Assembly: GCF_028010285.1 (NCBI RefSeq)
Contig: NZ_CP116304.1
Span: 2,868,501-2,932,500 of the forward strand
Reading direction: 5' to 3'
Source: Pseudomonas sp. Q1-7
Lineage (GTDB): Bacteria > Pseudomonadota > Gammaproteobacteria > Pseudomonadales > Pseudomonadaceae
DNA length: 64,000 nucleotides
Both the position numbers and the translations under genes were made by a program. Below are positions 17,787-26,981 of this stretch, in pieces; the stretch's first letter is position 1; each line of letters starts with the position of its first letter. The notes beneath the pieces were generated by a model. That model was not told the origin of the DNA, ran no database searches, and saw only the letters and a list, made by a program, of their open reading frames with translations.

Positions 17787-19094
17787 TCAGGTCGCGCCGC
17801 CGAGGTCCAGTTGTGCGCAGAGGCCGCCGCCGTCACGGTTGGCGAGGGTCAGGCGGGCGCCCAGGGCCTGGCTCAATTGCAGGGCGATGGCCAACCCGAG
17901 GCCGGTGCCACCGGTGCTGCGGTTGCGTGAGCTCTCCACCCGGTAGAACGGTTTGAACACGTCCTGCAGTTCCGCCTCGGCGATGCCCGGCCCGTTGTCC
18001 AGTACCTGCACCTGTACATGGCCCAGTGCGTCGCGGTGCACGTCCAGTTGGGCGTTGCCGCCAAATTTCAGGGCATTGTCGATCAGGTTGCTCAGTACCC
18101 GTCGCAGGGCATGAGGGCGGGTTTCCAGCAGCATTCCGCTGGCCCCGGCGAGGCTCACGGCCTGGCCGCTGTCCTGGTAATCGCAGACCAGGCTGTCGAG
18201 GAAGGCATCGAGGTCGATGCGGCACAGGGGCTCGCTGGCGCCGTCCATGCTGCGTGCATAGGCGACGCCTTCACGCACCAGGTGCTGCATTTCGTTCAGG
18301 TCGCTCCAGAGCTTGTCGCGCTCCTGCGAACCCTCCATCTGCTCGACACGCAGCTTCATGCGCGTGATGGGGGTCTGCAGGTCGTGGGAAATGGCGGCCA
18401 GCAACTGCATGCGCTCTTTCAGGTAAGCGCCGATGCGCCCCTGCAGCGCATTGAGCGCGCGCGCGGCATAGGCCACTTCCTGGGGGCCGCGTTCGTCCAG
18501 CAGCGGGCCCGAGGCGTCCGGGTCGAGGTGGTCGACGGCCTGGGCCAGGCGGGTCAACGGACGGATCGCCATGCGCACCGCAAGCCAGGTGCAGACCAGC
18601 AGCAGCGCCAATTGCAGGATCAGCACAACGGGCAGCCATTGGGCGACTGGAATGGGGCCGGGGGTGACGTCGATGGTCAGTGGTCGGCCATCGTTCAGTA
18701 CCAGGTGGGCCTGGAAATGCGGGTGCGGGCCGGGAATGTTTTCGAAGCGCAGCGCGTAGCGCTGGCCAATGGCGCGCTCGATGGAGGTCACTGCCATCGG
18801 GGCCTGGGCCATGTCCATCGGCTTGCCGGGCAGGCCTTCGTCCAGTCGATAGCGGTAGTTGCGCCGTTCCAGGAGCGAAAGCCACCGGCTGCGCTCCTCC
18901 GCCGGCAGGCGGTCGATCAGTGCCACGGCGGTGCTCACGTCGTGCTCCAGGTTGCCGAGCATCACATTGCGCCCGGTCTGGTAGCGCTCGTAGAACTGTG
19001 AAGCGAACGACAATCCATAGGCCAGCAGCAGCCCGCCGAGGAAGATCAGCGCGAGGCGCGCGGCCAGGGTGCGTGGCCAGCGGGACAGGGCCAT
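17787..19094 (-). CDS. two-component sensor histidine kinase
   Basis: A 435-residue inner-membrane kinase. Helix one (about residues 10-30) and helix two (about 155-180) bracket a periplasmic sensor of roughly 125 residues. A HAMP linker follows, then the phospho-acceptor motif [20 protein letters not shown], the N box [13 protein letters not shown] and the G boxes [10 protein letters not shown] and [13 protein letters not shown]. The start codon overlaps the stop of the response regulator by one base (TGATG), so translation is coupled. The signal sensed is not known. Confidence 0.92.
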   Translation of the reverse strand: MALSRWPRTLAARLALIFLGGLLLAYGLSFASQFYERYQTGRNVMLGNLEHDVSTAVALIDRLPAEERSRWLSLLERRNYRYRLDEGLPGKPMDMAQAPMAVTSIERAIGQRYALRFENIPGPHPHFQAHLVLNDGRPLTIDVTPGPIPVAQWLPVVLILQLALLLVCTWLAVRMAIRPLTRLAQAVDHLDPDASGPLLDERGPQEVAYAARALNALQGRIGAYLKERMQLLAAISHDLQTPITRMKLRVEQMEGSQERDKLWSDLNEMQHLVREGVAYARSMDGASEPLCRIDLDAFLDSLVCDYQDSGQAVSLAGASGMLLETRPHALRRVLSNLIDNALKFGGNAQLDVHRDALGHVQVQVLDNGPGIAEAELQDVFKPFYRVESSRNRSTGGTGLGLAIALQLSQALGARLTLANRDGGGLCAQLDLGGAT

Positions 19095-19834
19095 CACGCA
19101 GTGGGCTCGATCAGTTGCACGGGCAAGGAGAAGACGTAGCCCTCGCTGCGAACGGTCTTGATATAGGCCGACTCGCGGGCGTCGTCCTGCAAGCGTTGCC
19201 GCAGGCGGCTGACCAGCAGGTCGATGGAGCGGTCGAACACGTCCGCCTCGCGGCCCTGGGTGAGGTTGAGCAATTGCTCGCGACTGAGGACCCGCTGCGG
19301 ATGATCCAGAAACACCCGCAACAGGCGATATTCGGCTCCGCTCAGGGCAACCAGGGTGCCCTCGGCGTCCAGCAGGTGACGGGCGGTGGTGTCCAGGCGC
19401 CACTTGCCGAAGCCGATCAGCCGGCTGCTCTCGGTAATCTGCAGGTTCGGCGGCAGCATGCGCGTGCGGCGCAGCACGGCGTTGATCCGCGCCAGCAGCT
19501 CGCGGGCCGAGAAGGGCTTGGTGAGGTAGTCGTCAGCGCCCATCTCCAGGCCGATGATGCGGTCGGTTTCCTCGTTGCGCGCGGTAAGCATCAGCACCGG
19601 CGTCGCTTTGTGCCGGCCCACCCGTAGCTCGCGGCACAGGCGCAGCCCATCGTCGCCGGGCATCATGATGTCGAGGACGATCAGGTCCACCACGTTGGCG
19701 TCGAGGAACGCCCGCATCTGCCGGCCGTCTGCCGCCAGGCTCACGCGCAGGCCGTTCTTCTTCAGGTAGTTGCCCACCAGCTCGCGGATTTCCCGGTCGT
19801 CGTCGACGATCAGGATGTGATCGACATGCTCCAT
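19094..19834 (-). CDS. OmpR/PhoB-type response regulator
   Basis: A 246-residue regulator. The receiver domain has the acidic pair DDD near residue 10, phospho-acceptor aspartate in [14 protein letters not shown] and lysine in [18 protein letters not shown]. The C-terminal winged helix is of the OmpR type ([20 protein letters not shown], then [17 protein letters not shown]). The ATG at 19832-19834 is preceded by GAGGTC. Tandem GTATC-type direct repeats lie in the 100 bases upstream, typical of autoregulation in this family. It forms an operon with the kinase. Confidence 0.93.
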   Translation of the reverse strand: MEHVDHILIVDDDREIRELVGNYLKKNGLRVSLAADGRQMRAFLDANVVDLIVLDIMMPGDDGLRLCRELRVGRHKATPVLMLTARNEETDRIIGLEMGADDYLTKPFSARELLARINAVLRRTRMLPPNLQITESSRLIGFGKWRLDTTARHLLDAEGTLVALSGAEYRLLRVFLDHPQRVLSREQLLNLTQGREADVFDRSIDLLVSRLRQRLQDDARESAYIKTVRSEGYVFSLPVQLIEPTA

Positions 19835-19902
19835 GGAAAGACCTCGTTCAGCTCGATGGGGGCCAGTGTATCGGCCCTGGCGGCGCTTGCCTTGCGCGCT
19901 TT

Positions 19903-19972
19903 GTATTCCAGTGTATCCGCCGCCGCCCAGATACCTGCGCTTGCACAAGGCCCTGCGTATCCCTGTGTATCC
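19903..19972. promoter_or_regulatory. tandem direct repeats, probable OmpR-type binding sites
   Basis: Two copies of a 16-base element, GTATTCCAGTGTATCC (19903-19918) and GTATCCCTGTGTATCC (19957-19972). Inside each, the GTATYC half-sites are spaced by 10 bases, one DNA turn, as expected for head-to-tail binding by an OmpR dimer. The sites lie between the response regulator and the divergent DUF2790 gene and could serve both. Confidence 0.6.
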
Positions 19973-20107
19973 ACGGGCGTTGCCGATACCTGACGGCGCA
20001 ATGTCCGCTGGCGCCGGACACATCGAAGATACCCCCCGGCGATGGAATAGGCCCTGACGGATGCGGTGCTTGATCCGCTCCCCTTACTCATCGGTCAGGA
20101 GATCAGC

Positions 20108-20374
20108 ATGAAGTTCATGTCCCTGGGTGCCGCCTGCCTGCTGGCGGCTACTTTCAATGTTGTCAGTGCCGTGGCGCACGCCGCCGAGAGCGCTCCCCCC
20201 GAGCGCTACCACTATGGCATGCACCTGGATGTAAAGAAGGTTATCGCGGTCCATGAGGAACCGTCCGTGCTGTGCCAGGTAGTCGATGCGCGCATGGACT
20301 ACCTGGATTCCAGCGGCCAGCTGCGCAGCCTGGAGTACCGCAAGCACGCCGATGTGTGCAGCAACGAAAATTGA
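20108..20374 (+). CDS. DUF2790 domain-containing secreted small protein
   Basis: An 88-residue protein. Residues 1-26 are a signal peptide ending in AHAAES. The mature part, YHYGMHLDVKKVIAV followed by LCQVVDARMDYLDSSG, matches the DUF2790 family, which is found in many copies in Pseudomonas and has no settled function. The ATG has a ribosome site (GGTCAGGAG). It is divergent from the response regulator and 98 bases before the CcdA-thioredoxin gene. Confidence 0.85.
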   Translation: MKFMSLGAACLLAATFNVVSAVAHAAESAPPERYHYGMHLDVKKVIAVHEEPSVLCQVVDARMDYLDSSGQLRSLEYRKHADVCSNEN

Positions 20375-20471
20375 ACGGTGTGAATCGCGTCCGCTGGCCC
20401 GGAACCCTGCGGTTCATGCAGCCGAAAAGCGGTGGGCGCGCCGCCAACGTCATTTGCCATCGAGGTGCCTC

Positions 20472-21701
20472 ATGCTGCTCGTAGCCTTTCTTGGTGGGGT
20501 GCTGACCCTGTTCAGTCCCTGCGTTCTTCCTGTCTTGCCGCTGTTGTTCTCCCGGGCGGGAGGTCCCACCTGGTCGCCCTTGCTGACCCTGGCAGGCCTG
20601 GCGTCCGGCTTTGCCGTCCTGGCGAGCCTGGCGGTGGTTTCCAGTGAATGGGTGATCCACGCCAGCGAGTGGGGGCGCGACCTGGCCCTGGTGCTGCTGG
20701 GCGTTTCGGCCGTAGCGCTGCTTTCCAGTCGATTCGGTACCTGGGTGTCGCGCCCCTGGCTCTGGATGGGCAATCGGCTGCACGGCGATGCCCGGCGCCT
20801 GCCACCGGCGCTTTCCGCCTGGCTGATGGGCTTCGCCGCGGGCCTGCTGTGGGCGCCTTGCGCAGGTCCGATCCTGGGGCTGATCCTGTCCGGTGCCATG
20901 CTCAACGGCCCCAGTGTCTCCACCAGTGTGTTGCTGATGAGTTTCGGCCTCGGCAGTGCCCTGGCGATGGGCGCCCTGATCTTCCTTGGGCGCGGCGCCT
21001 TCCAGCGGGCGAAACTGTCGCTGCGTGCGGTGGAATGGCTGCGGCGTGGCGCTGGCGCCCTGGCGTTGGTGGCGCTGGTGGGGATTGCCAGCGGAACCAG
21101 CAATCAGTTGGCGGCGCTGGGGTCGTCACGCCTGTCTGCCGAACTGGAGCGCAAGGTGATCGAGGGCGTTCCCGTCCTGCTGGAGAAGCTGGTGAGCAGT
21201 GCCCGCGCAGACAGCATCGAGCAACTGCCGGACCTCGGGGCGATGCCGTCGCTGGATGGCGCCACCCTGTGGCTCAACGGCCCGTCGCTGACCAACGAGC
21301 AACTGCGTGGCAAGGTGGTGCTGGTGGACTTCTGGACCTTTGACTGCATCAACTGTCGCAACAGCTTGCCCTACGTGAACCAATGGGCAGAGCGCTACGC
21401 CGACCAGGGTCTGGTGGTGATTGGCGTGCATACGCCCGAGTACCCCTTCGAACGGATCATCGACAACGTGCGCGAGGCGACCGTACGCCTGGGCGTCAAG
21501 CATCCGGTGGCGGTCGACAACCAGTACCGTATCTGGAATGCGTTCACCAACCAGTATTGGCCGGCGCACTACTTCATCGATGCCAACGGCCGTGTCCGTC
21601 ACCTGCATATCGGTGAGGGTGATTACGAAGAGCAGGAGGCCATCATCCAGAAGCTGCTGCAGGAGCGGACGGCGGCGGAGAAGGAGGGGAGTGCCACCTG
21701 A
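20472..21701 (+). CDS. CcdA/DsbD-like membrane protein fused to a thioredoxin domain
   Basis: A 409-residue protein of the DipZ type, expected to carry reducing power across the inner membrane. Residues 1-210 contain six membrane helices, with the CcdA cysteines in TLFSPCVLPVLPLLF and GLLWAPCAGPILGL. The C-terminal part is a periplasmic thioredoxin-like domain with the active site FWTFDCINCRNSLPYVNQW (CINC). The ATG at 20472 has GAGGTGCC upstream. It follows the DUF2790 gene, and both may belong to the regulon of the adjacent two-component pair. A perfect bidirectional terminator follows. Confidence 0.9.
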   Translation: MLLVAFLGGVLTLFSPCVLPVLPLLFSRAGGPTWSPLLTLAGLASGFAVLASLAVVSSEWVIHASEWGRDLALVLLGVSAVALLSSRFGTWVSRPWLWMGNRLHGDARRLPPALSAWLMGFAAGLLWAPCAGPILGLILSGAMLNGPSVSTSVLLMSFGLGSALAMGALIFLGRGAFQRAKLSLRAVEWLRRGAGALALVALVGIASGTSNQLAALGSSRLSAELERKVIEGVPVLLEKLVSSARADSIEQLPDLGAMPSLDGATLWLNGPSLTNEQLRGKVVLVDFWTFDCINCRNSLPYVNQWAERYADQGLVVIGVHTPEYPFERIIDNVREATVRLGVKHPVAVDNQYRIWNAFTNQYWPAHYFIDANGRVRHLHIGEGDYEEQEAIIQKLLQERTAAEKEGSAT

Positions 21702-21723
21702 TCGTCTGGCGGCTTGGCAAGAT

Positions 21724-21748
21724 CAAGGGGAGGCCATGCCTCCCCTTG
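21724..21748. terminator. bidirectional terminator between the DipZ-type gene and SDR
   Basis: Perfect 11-base stem CAAGGGGAGGC (21724-21734) and GCCTCCCCTTG (21738-21748) with a three-base loop. It sits between two convergent genes. Confidence 0.8.
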
Positions 21749-21759
21749 GGTCTACGCCA

Positions 21760-22491
21760 TTACCACTTGCCGGTGCTCATGCCACCGTCCACGGCCAGGA
21801 CCACGCCGGTCGTGAAGTTGGCGCGGGCCAGATAGAGCACGGCGTCGGCGATTTCCTCGATGGTACCGACCCGGCCGGACGGTGCCAGATTATTCAGGAA
21901 CTCACGGGCCGCCGGATCGTGCATGGGCGTGTCGATGATGCCAGGGGCCACGGCATTGACCTGGATGTTGTGCGGCGACAGTTCCAGGGCCAGGGCTCGG
22001 GTCATCTGGTTGATGCCGCCCTTGATCAGGACCGGCAGCGCGGCCGGGACGCTGATGTTCGGCTGCAGCGCCACCGCCGCGGAAATGTTGATAATGTGGC
22101 CGCCACCACGCTGCTGCATGTGCGCGGCTGCCACCTGGGAGCTGTAGACGACACCCTTGAGGTTGGTGTCCAGCAGCGCTTCCAGGTCCTGCGGGCTGTA
22201 TTCGATGAAGGGCTTGGGCAGGAAGAAACCGGCGTTGTTCACCAGCACCTCAACGCTGCCGAAGGCTTCGATGGCGGCATCGAACACCTGGCGCGCGGTG
22301 GCCGGATCGGCCACATCGCCGGCCACGCCAAGGAATTTGGCCGGCTGTCCCAGGCTGGCGGCGGCTTCCTCCAGGCGCTCGATGGAGCGGGCGGTGCCGA
22401 CGACGTTGTAACCCTGTTCGATGAAGGCCCTGGCCAGGCCCAGGCCGATACCGCTGGATGCTCCGGTGATGACGACGGTCTTGTTGCTCAT
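21760..22491 (-). CDS. SDR family protein lacking the catalytic tyrosine
   Basis: A 243-residue Rossmann protein with the cofactor motif VVITGASSGIGLGLARAF and the NNAG motif (VLVNNAGFF). The active-site stretch reads AALPVLIKGGINQMTRALAL: the lysine is present, but the position of the YxxxK tyrosine holds proline. The protein may use another acid, or may not be a classical oxidoreductase. The ATG at 22489-22491 has GAGGAACAG upstream. Its upstream region holds an inverted TTGAT-N10-ATCAA element shared with the LysR gene at 23214, so that regulator probably controls it. Confidence 0.85.
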   Translation of the reverse strand: MSNKTVVITGASSGIGLGLARAFIEQGYNVVGTARSIERLEEAAASLGQPAKFLGVAGDVADPATARQVFDAAIEAFGSVEVLVNNAGFFLPKPFIEYSPQDLEALLDTNLKGVVYSSQVAAAHMQQRGGGHIINISAAVALQPNISVPAALPVLIKGGINQMTRALALELSPHNIQVNAVAPGIIDTPMHDPAAREFLNNLAPSGRVGTIEEIADAVLYLARANFTTGVVLAVDGGMSTGKW

Positions 22492-22608
22492 GATCTGTTC
22501 CTCGCAGTGGATGTTGAGGGCGGCGGTTCGGTTAAGAGGGGGGATTCCGCCCTTGGGAATCACTTTATTCACGATGTCTGAGTTTATAAATGTGTCTTGA
22601 CTTGTTTG

Positions 22609-22630
22609 AGTTGATACCTGGTGTAATCAA
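22609..22630. promoter_or_regulatory. LysR-type operator, copy 1 (before the SDR)
   Basis: AGTTGATACCTGGTGTAATC continues to a TTGAT-N10-ATCAA inverted repeat. It is about 120 bases before the SDR start. A near-identical copy lies at 23190-23211. Confidence 0.6.
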
Positions 22631-22705
22631 TCGTTGCCAGCCGAGGGAGGAAACGAAGAGGCCCGGAGCGGCCGGGGGCCAGGACAGTGGACGTCGTTGC
22701 GGTTG

Positions 22706-22730
22706 CCCACCCGGCACCGTGCCGGGTGGG
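22706..22730. terminator. strong hairpin after the tautomerase gene
   Basis: CCCACCCGGCAC (22706-22717) pairs perfectly with GTGCCGGGTGGG (22719-22730). It lies 17 bases after the tautomerase stop on the minus strand. There is no T run. Confidence 0.55.
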
Positions 22731-22747
22731 AACTGGCCGGAGTGACG

Positions 22748-22954
22748 TCAGCCAGGCTGATTCTTGCGGTACTCGGTGGTGGTCATTCCGGCGTAGCCCC
22801 AGTTATCGGTGTCCACTTCCTCGATCACGATGTGCGTGAGGTCAGGGCGCTTGCCCAGTACGCGCTGCAGGGTGTCGGTGATCTCGGCGATGACCTGGGC
22901 CTTCTGTTCCCGGGTCACGCCATCACGGGTGATACGAACGCTAACGAACGGCAT
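22748..22954 (-). CDS. 4-oxalocrotonate tautomerase family protein
   Basis: A 68-residue subunit. It begins MPFVSVRITRDGVTREQKAQ: after removal of the initiator methionine, Pro1 is the catalytic base of the tautomerase superfamily. Size and beta-alpha-beta pattern agree. The ribosome site is GGAGGCTC. It lies between the SDR and LysR genes on the same strand as the SDR. The substrate is not known. Confidence 0.88.
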   Translation of the reverse strand: MPFVSVRITRDGVTREQKAQVIAEITDTLQRVLGKRPDLTHIVIEEVDTDNWGYAGMTTTEYRKNQPG

Positions 22955-23189
22955 CTTGAGCCTCCTTGGAGGATTGGTTATTGGTACCAGGGCAGCGGGA
23001 CGACCCCACCCTTGGTCCGGTTTGCCCCCACATGAACCTGTACCGGCTGCTCGGGCGGAAGTGCCGAGATCACGTTGGCACCTGGCGCGACGCTGTACTG
23101 CACACAGGTCCCGGAAGATCCGGAGTCGATGGGGGCGGTCGAACTATATTTGTGCGGGTTCGGTGGATAAATGTAGGCTCGGATACTTC

Positions 23190-23211
23190 AGTTGATACTT
23201 GGTGTAATGAG
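23190..23211. promoter_or_regulatory. LysR-type operator, copy 2 (immediately before the LysR start)
   Basis: AGTTGATACTTGGTGTAATG, 18 of 20 positions shared with the copy at 22609. It ends only 2 bases before the GTG start, in place of a normal ribosome site, which suggests direct autorepression. Confidence 0.6.
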
Positions 23212-23213
23212 TC

Positions 23214-24134
23214 GTGAAACGCCACTTCGATGACATTCAATTGGGCAGTATCGAACTTTTCTGCCTGGCAGCGGAGGAGGGCAGCTTCACGGCTGCGGCG
23301 CTTTCGGCAGGGGTGACACCGGCGGCCGTGAGCCGGTCGATTTCGCGGCTGGAGGAACGCCTTGGCACGCGCTTGTTCGTGAGGACGACACGCAACATCC
23401 GACTCACGGAAAACGGCCGTACCTATTTCGAGCAGAGCCGCCAGGCGCTGACCCAACTGGTGGAAGCCGAGCGCGAAGTAATGGGCAAGCAGCTCGAACC
23501 CACGGGCGTACTGCGCATCAGCATTCCCACGACCTATGGCCACTATCGCATCCTCCCGCTGCTGTCGCGCTTCCGCGAGCGCCATCCCGGCGTGAAGATC
23601 GACATCCATCTGAGCAACCGCAATATCGACTTCGTAGGGGAGGGCTACGACTTGGCGATCCGCGTGCGCGCCCAGCCCGACTCGACACTGATCGCCCGGC
23701 ACCTCGAAGACGCGGCGCTGGTGGTGGTCGCCACGCCGGAGTACCTGGCGAAGGCGGGCACGCCCACCACCCTGGACGATCTGGAGAGGCACGACTGCAT
23801 CCAGTTCGAGCTGCCCAGCAGTGGCCGCCGTATCTCCTGGCTTTTCACCGAGGACGGCAAGGAGCGGGAGATCTTCGCCAGCGGCAACTACTGCTGCTCG
23901 GACGATGTCCTTGGCGGTGTGACCCTGGCCAAGCATGACGCCGGCCTGTTCCAGACCTACCGCTTCATCGTCGAGCGGGAACTTGAAGAGGGCTCGCTGG
24001 TGGAAGTCCTGCAAGCGTTCGGCGGCCGCTCGCGGCCGTATACGCTGCTGTACCCGCACGGTCGTCATGTCCCGTTGCGCCTGCGCGCCTTCATTGACTT
24101 CCTGATGGAGTGCAAGCGGGAGTGGAACGGTTGA
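23214..24134 (+). CDS. LysR family transcriptional regulator
   Basis: A 306-residue regulator with the N-terminal helix-turn-helix (ELFCLAAEEGSFTAAALSAG, then VTPAAVSRSISRLEERLG) and the two-lobed effector domain of the LysR group near DhmR/PtxE-like SDR regulators. The start must be the GTG at 23214, because a TGA precedes it in frame and the next ATG would remove the DNA-binding helix. No clear ribosome site is present. The operator-like repeat directly before it is shared with the divergent SDR. Regulation of the SDR and tautomerase is inferred. Confidence 0.9.
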   Translation: MKRHFDDIQLGSIELFCLAAEEGSFTAAALSAGVTPAAVSRSISRLEERLGTRLFVRTTRNIRLTENGRTYFEQSRQALTQLVEAEREVMGKQLEPTGVLRISIPTTYGHYRILPLLSRFRERHPGVKIDIHLSNRNIDFVGEGYDLAIRVRAQPDSTLIARHLEDAALVVVATPEYLAKAGTPTTLDDLERHDCIQFELPSSGRRISWLFTEDGKEREIFASGNYCCSDDVLGGVTLAKHDAGLFQTYRFIVERELEEGSLVEVLQAFGGRSRPYTLLYPHGRHVPLRLRAFIDFLMECKREWNG

Positions 24135-24260
24135 GCGTCAGGGCGGGCAACTGCTACGAACGTACCGCGCCACTCGTGAAAAATTAAGTCCAAAGCAGCA
24201 TTGCCTCACCGTTGGACGCTGTTGAAGCTATGGCTGTATTCCGCGGCTATCCGGCGCGCC

Positions 24261-26735
24261 ATGTCTTCTTCGATCAACGCCCCCAGAGCGCCATCCCCTG
24301 TGGACTTGCGTCTCCCCAACGGTCTGCGAGTTCGCCTGCTGCGACGGCCAGGGGCCACGGCGGCGGCGGCGGTAGAAGTAAGTGCCGGCAGCCACGATGA
24401 ACCGGCCGAGTATCCGGGATTGGCGCACTTCGTCGAGCACGTGGTCTTTCTCGGCAGCCGGGATTTTCCTCCCGGCGAGGGACTGATTCCCTTCGTCCAG
24501 GGCCTGGGAGGCCGGGTCAACGCCAGCACGCGCGCGCGCAGCACGCGGTTCTTCTGCGAAGTGCCGGCGCAGCGTCTGGAGGGCGCCCTGGCACGGCTCC
24601 TGGACATGCTCGCCACCCCCTTGCTGGAAAGTGAAGCCGCGCGGCGCGAGCGCGAAGTGCTGGAGGCCGAGTACCGTGCTCGTGCGCAGGACCCGCAGAC
24701 GCTGTGCGAAGCCGCCCTGGCCTGGGCCTTGGCACCTGGCCATCCGCTGGCCGACTTCCATGCCGGCAACGCCGGCAGCTTGCGGCTGGATACGGATGAC
24801 TTCTTCCCGGCCCTCAGGCATTTCCATCGGAGCCAGTACCACGCGCGGAACATGCGCTTGAGCCTGGTAGCCCCGCAACCTCTGGATGAGCTGCGGGAGT
24901 TGGCGCAGCGCCTGGGTAGCCAACTGCCGAAAGGCGAGACACTGCCGAAGTCCGTCCTCCCGCCCATGCAGCCTCTTCGCGCGGGCAGGATCAGGCTCGG
25001 GGTTCCGGGCGGTCGCGAGCGACTACTGTTGGCCTTCGTGCTGGAAGGAAAGGCGCAGGACTTGAGCGCCGCATTGGTCTTCCTTGAACTCCTCATCGCC
25101 AATGGTTCCACCGGTGGCCTGCACGCATGGCTGGCATCCCTCGCGCTGTGCGATGCCATACGGCTGTCCCTGCCCTATGCCGACGGCGGGCAGGGGTTGC
25201 TGTCGATGGCGTTCGACCTGGTGGTCGGGGCCGATTGCGCCCGGCTGGAAGCAGAGGTCCTGGATTGGCTGGCCTTCCTCCGCGCAGCGTCGCCGTGGCC
25301 CGGACTTTGGGAAGAGAGCCTCGGGATTCTGCGGCGCAAGGCGGTGCTGCAGGCGCCGCTGGAGACGGCCCTCGCGGCGCCATTGCCCACGAAAGCGGGC
25401 GTCCGGACCCTCCTCGAACAGCTGCGCCCGGAACGCCTGATACGCCTGGAAACCTGCGATTTGCTCGGGCCGCCCACGGTGATTTCGGCCGGCTTTCCGC
25501 TGTGCCTGGAACGGCTCGAGGCGCCGCCTGCAACCAAGGCCGCCGGGGAATGGCGCTTACCCCCTGCGAACCCTTACCTGCATCCCACCAGGGTGTCATC
25601 CGCGATAGTGTCGCCATTGCCATTTCCACGGCTTCCCGGCCTTGCCGGCCTTGCCGGCGCTCACGAAGATGGAGCCCTGTTCCTGCGCTGGCTACCGGGG
25701 CGGGGCGGAATGCCCCGTGGCCTGGCCCATGGGCTGCAACGAGCCCTGCGCCCGGTGCTCGGGGCTGCGGTACAGGCCGGCGTAAACGGGAGCTTTCAGG
25801 CCGAGCACGGTTGCCTGGCGTTAACGCTGCAGGGCAACGCGGCGCTGGTGGGCAAGGTCGCGGGGGATCTGCTGCACTGCCTGCAGGCCCCCGCGCTCCC
25901 GGACCTGGCCCAGGGACCGCGCCTGCAGCAGGAGGAGCAGCGTCGTGCCGCCGGCGAACTGCCGATCCGGCGGCTGCTGCAAAGCCTGCCCGGCTTTCTG
26001 GATGCCCCGATGCAGGTGGCGCCTGCCGTGCTCGACACGGCAGGGCTGGCGCAATTCTGGCTGCAGGCATGTTGGCAAGGCCTCGGCGTTGGCGAGGTGG
26101 CGGTGGAGGCCGAGCTTCCGGGCTTGTCGACTCCGATCCAGGTTCCGGTGGAGAAGGGCGGGCGGGTCTGGCAGCGGTTGGCACTGCCTGGCAGTGAAGC
26201 GTCGCTGCTGCTCTTTTATCCGCTGCACCATCCCTCGGCCGAGGACGAGGCTTGCTGGCGCCTGCTGGGCTGTTGCCTGGAGCCGGCTTTCCATCAGCGT
26301 CTGCGCGGTGAGTTGCAGTTGGGCTACGCCCTGGCTTGCGGCTTCCGTCAGTTCGGACCACACCGTGGCCTGCTGTTCGCAGTGCAGTCACCGCGCACCT
26401 CCGTGGCGGGACTCGTCGACGCGGTGGATGGGTTTCTCGCGCGCCAACAGGACACCCTGTTGCGGCTCGGCGAGGGGCGCCTGCAAGGGCTGATCAGCGA
26501 TCTGGATCAGCAAATGCGGCAGCAGGCCGTGAGCTTTTCCGAGTATGCGCGGCAATGCTGGTGGGACCGTCTCGCGGGCCTGCCGCAAGGCCATGCCGGC
26601 AGGGTGCGAGACGCCCTCGCCACGTTGCACCCGGCCCAGTTGCGGGACCAGCATCAATGCCTGGTCGCCGGCCTGTCCTGCCTGGCGTTGGCCAATGCCG
26701 AAGCACCTTCGCCAAGCTGGCAAACCCCTGCCTGA
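24261..26735 (+). CDS. pqqF: PqqF, M16 zinc metalloprotease of PQQ biosynthesis
   Basis: An 824-residue insulinase-family protease thought to release the Glu-Tyr precursor from cross-linked PqqA. The inverted zinc motif HFVEH is at about residues 56-60, with the downstream glutamate in EREVLEAEYRARAQD. N- and C-terminal M16 halves can be followed; the second half lacks a zinc site, as in the family. Of the possible starts, ATG 24261 is the most likely, though its ribosome site is poor; the frame is open from a TTG at 24201. It lies about 21 kb from pqqABCDE, next to a porin gene. Confidence 0.9.
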   Translation: MSSSINAPRAPSPVDLRLPNGLRVRLLRRPGATAAAAVEVSAGSHDEPAEYPGLAHFVEHVVFLGSRDFPPGEGLIPFVQGLGGRVNASTRARSTRFFCEVPAQRLEGALARLLDMLATPLLESEAARREREVLEAEYRARAQDPQTLCEAALAWALAPGHPLADFHAGNAGSLRLDTDDFFPALRHFHRSQYHARNMRLSLVAPQPLDELRELAQRLGSQLPKGETLPKSVLPPMQPLRAGRIRLGVPGGRERLLLAFVLEGKAQDLSAALVFLELLIANGSTGGLHAWLASLALCDAIRLSLPYADGGQGLLSMAFDLVVGADCARLEAEVLDWLAFLRAASPWPGLWEESLGILRRKAVLQAPLETALAAPLPTKAGVRTLLEQLRPERLIRLETCDLLGPPTVISAGFPLCLERLEAPPATKAAGEWRLPPANPYLHPTRVSSAIVSPLPFPRLPGLAGLAGAHEDGALFLRWLPGRGGMPRGLAHGLQRALRPVLGAAVQAGVNGSFQAEHGCLALTLQGNAALVGKVAGDLLHCLQAPALPDLAQGPRLQQEEQRRAAGELPIRRLLQSLPGFLDAPMQVAPAVLDTAGLAQFWLQACWQGLGVGEVAVEAELPGLSTPIQVPVEKGGRVWQRLALPGSEASLLLFYPLHHPSAEDEACWRLLGCCLEPAFHQRLRGELQLGYALACGFRQFGPHRGLLFAVQSPRTSVAGLVDAVDGFLARQQDTLLRLGEGRLQGLISDLDQQMRQQAVSFSEYARQCWWDRLAGLPQGHAGRVRDALATLHPAQLRDQHQCLVAGLSCLALANAEAPSPSWQTPA

Positions 26736-26981
26736 TCCCACTCCATCTGACCCCTTCGAGATGATCCTTTCCGGTTTCGTCTCGTGGTGCCCGCGTCTCC
26801 GACCTGTGGTCTACGACTTCGGTCCAGGCCGGTCGTAAGCCTTTTCGGCGCGGCGATCCTGCCCTGGCCAAAGCAGTGACAAAACCCTGCCAAGGCAGCG
26901 TATTTCGGCCTCGCCGGCATTTCGATAATCGCCTCCGACACGACTGACCTAAGCGGTCGTCCAACCACAGTGGAGAGCGCC

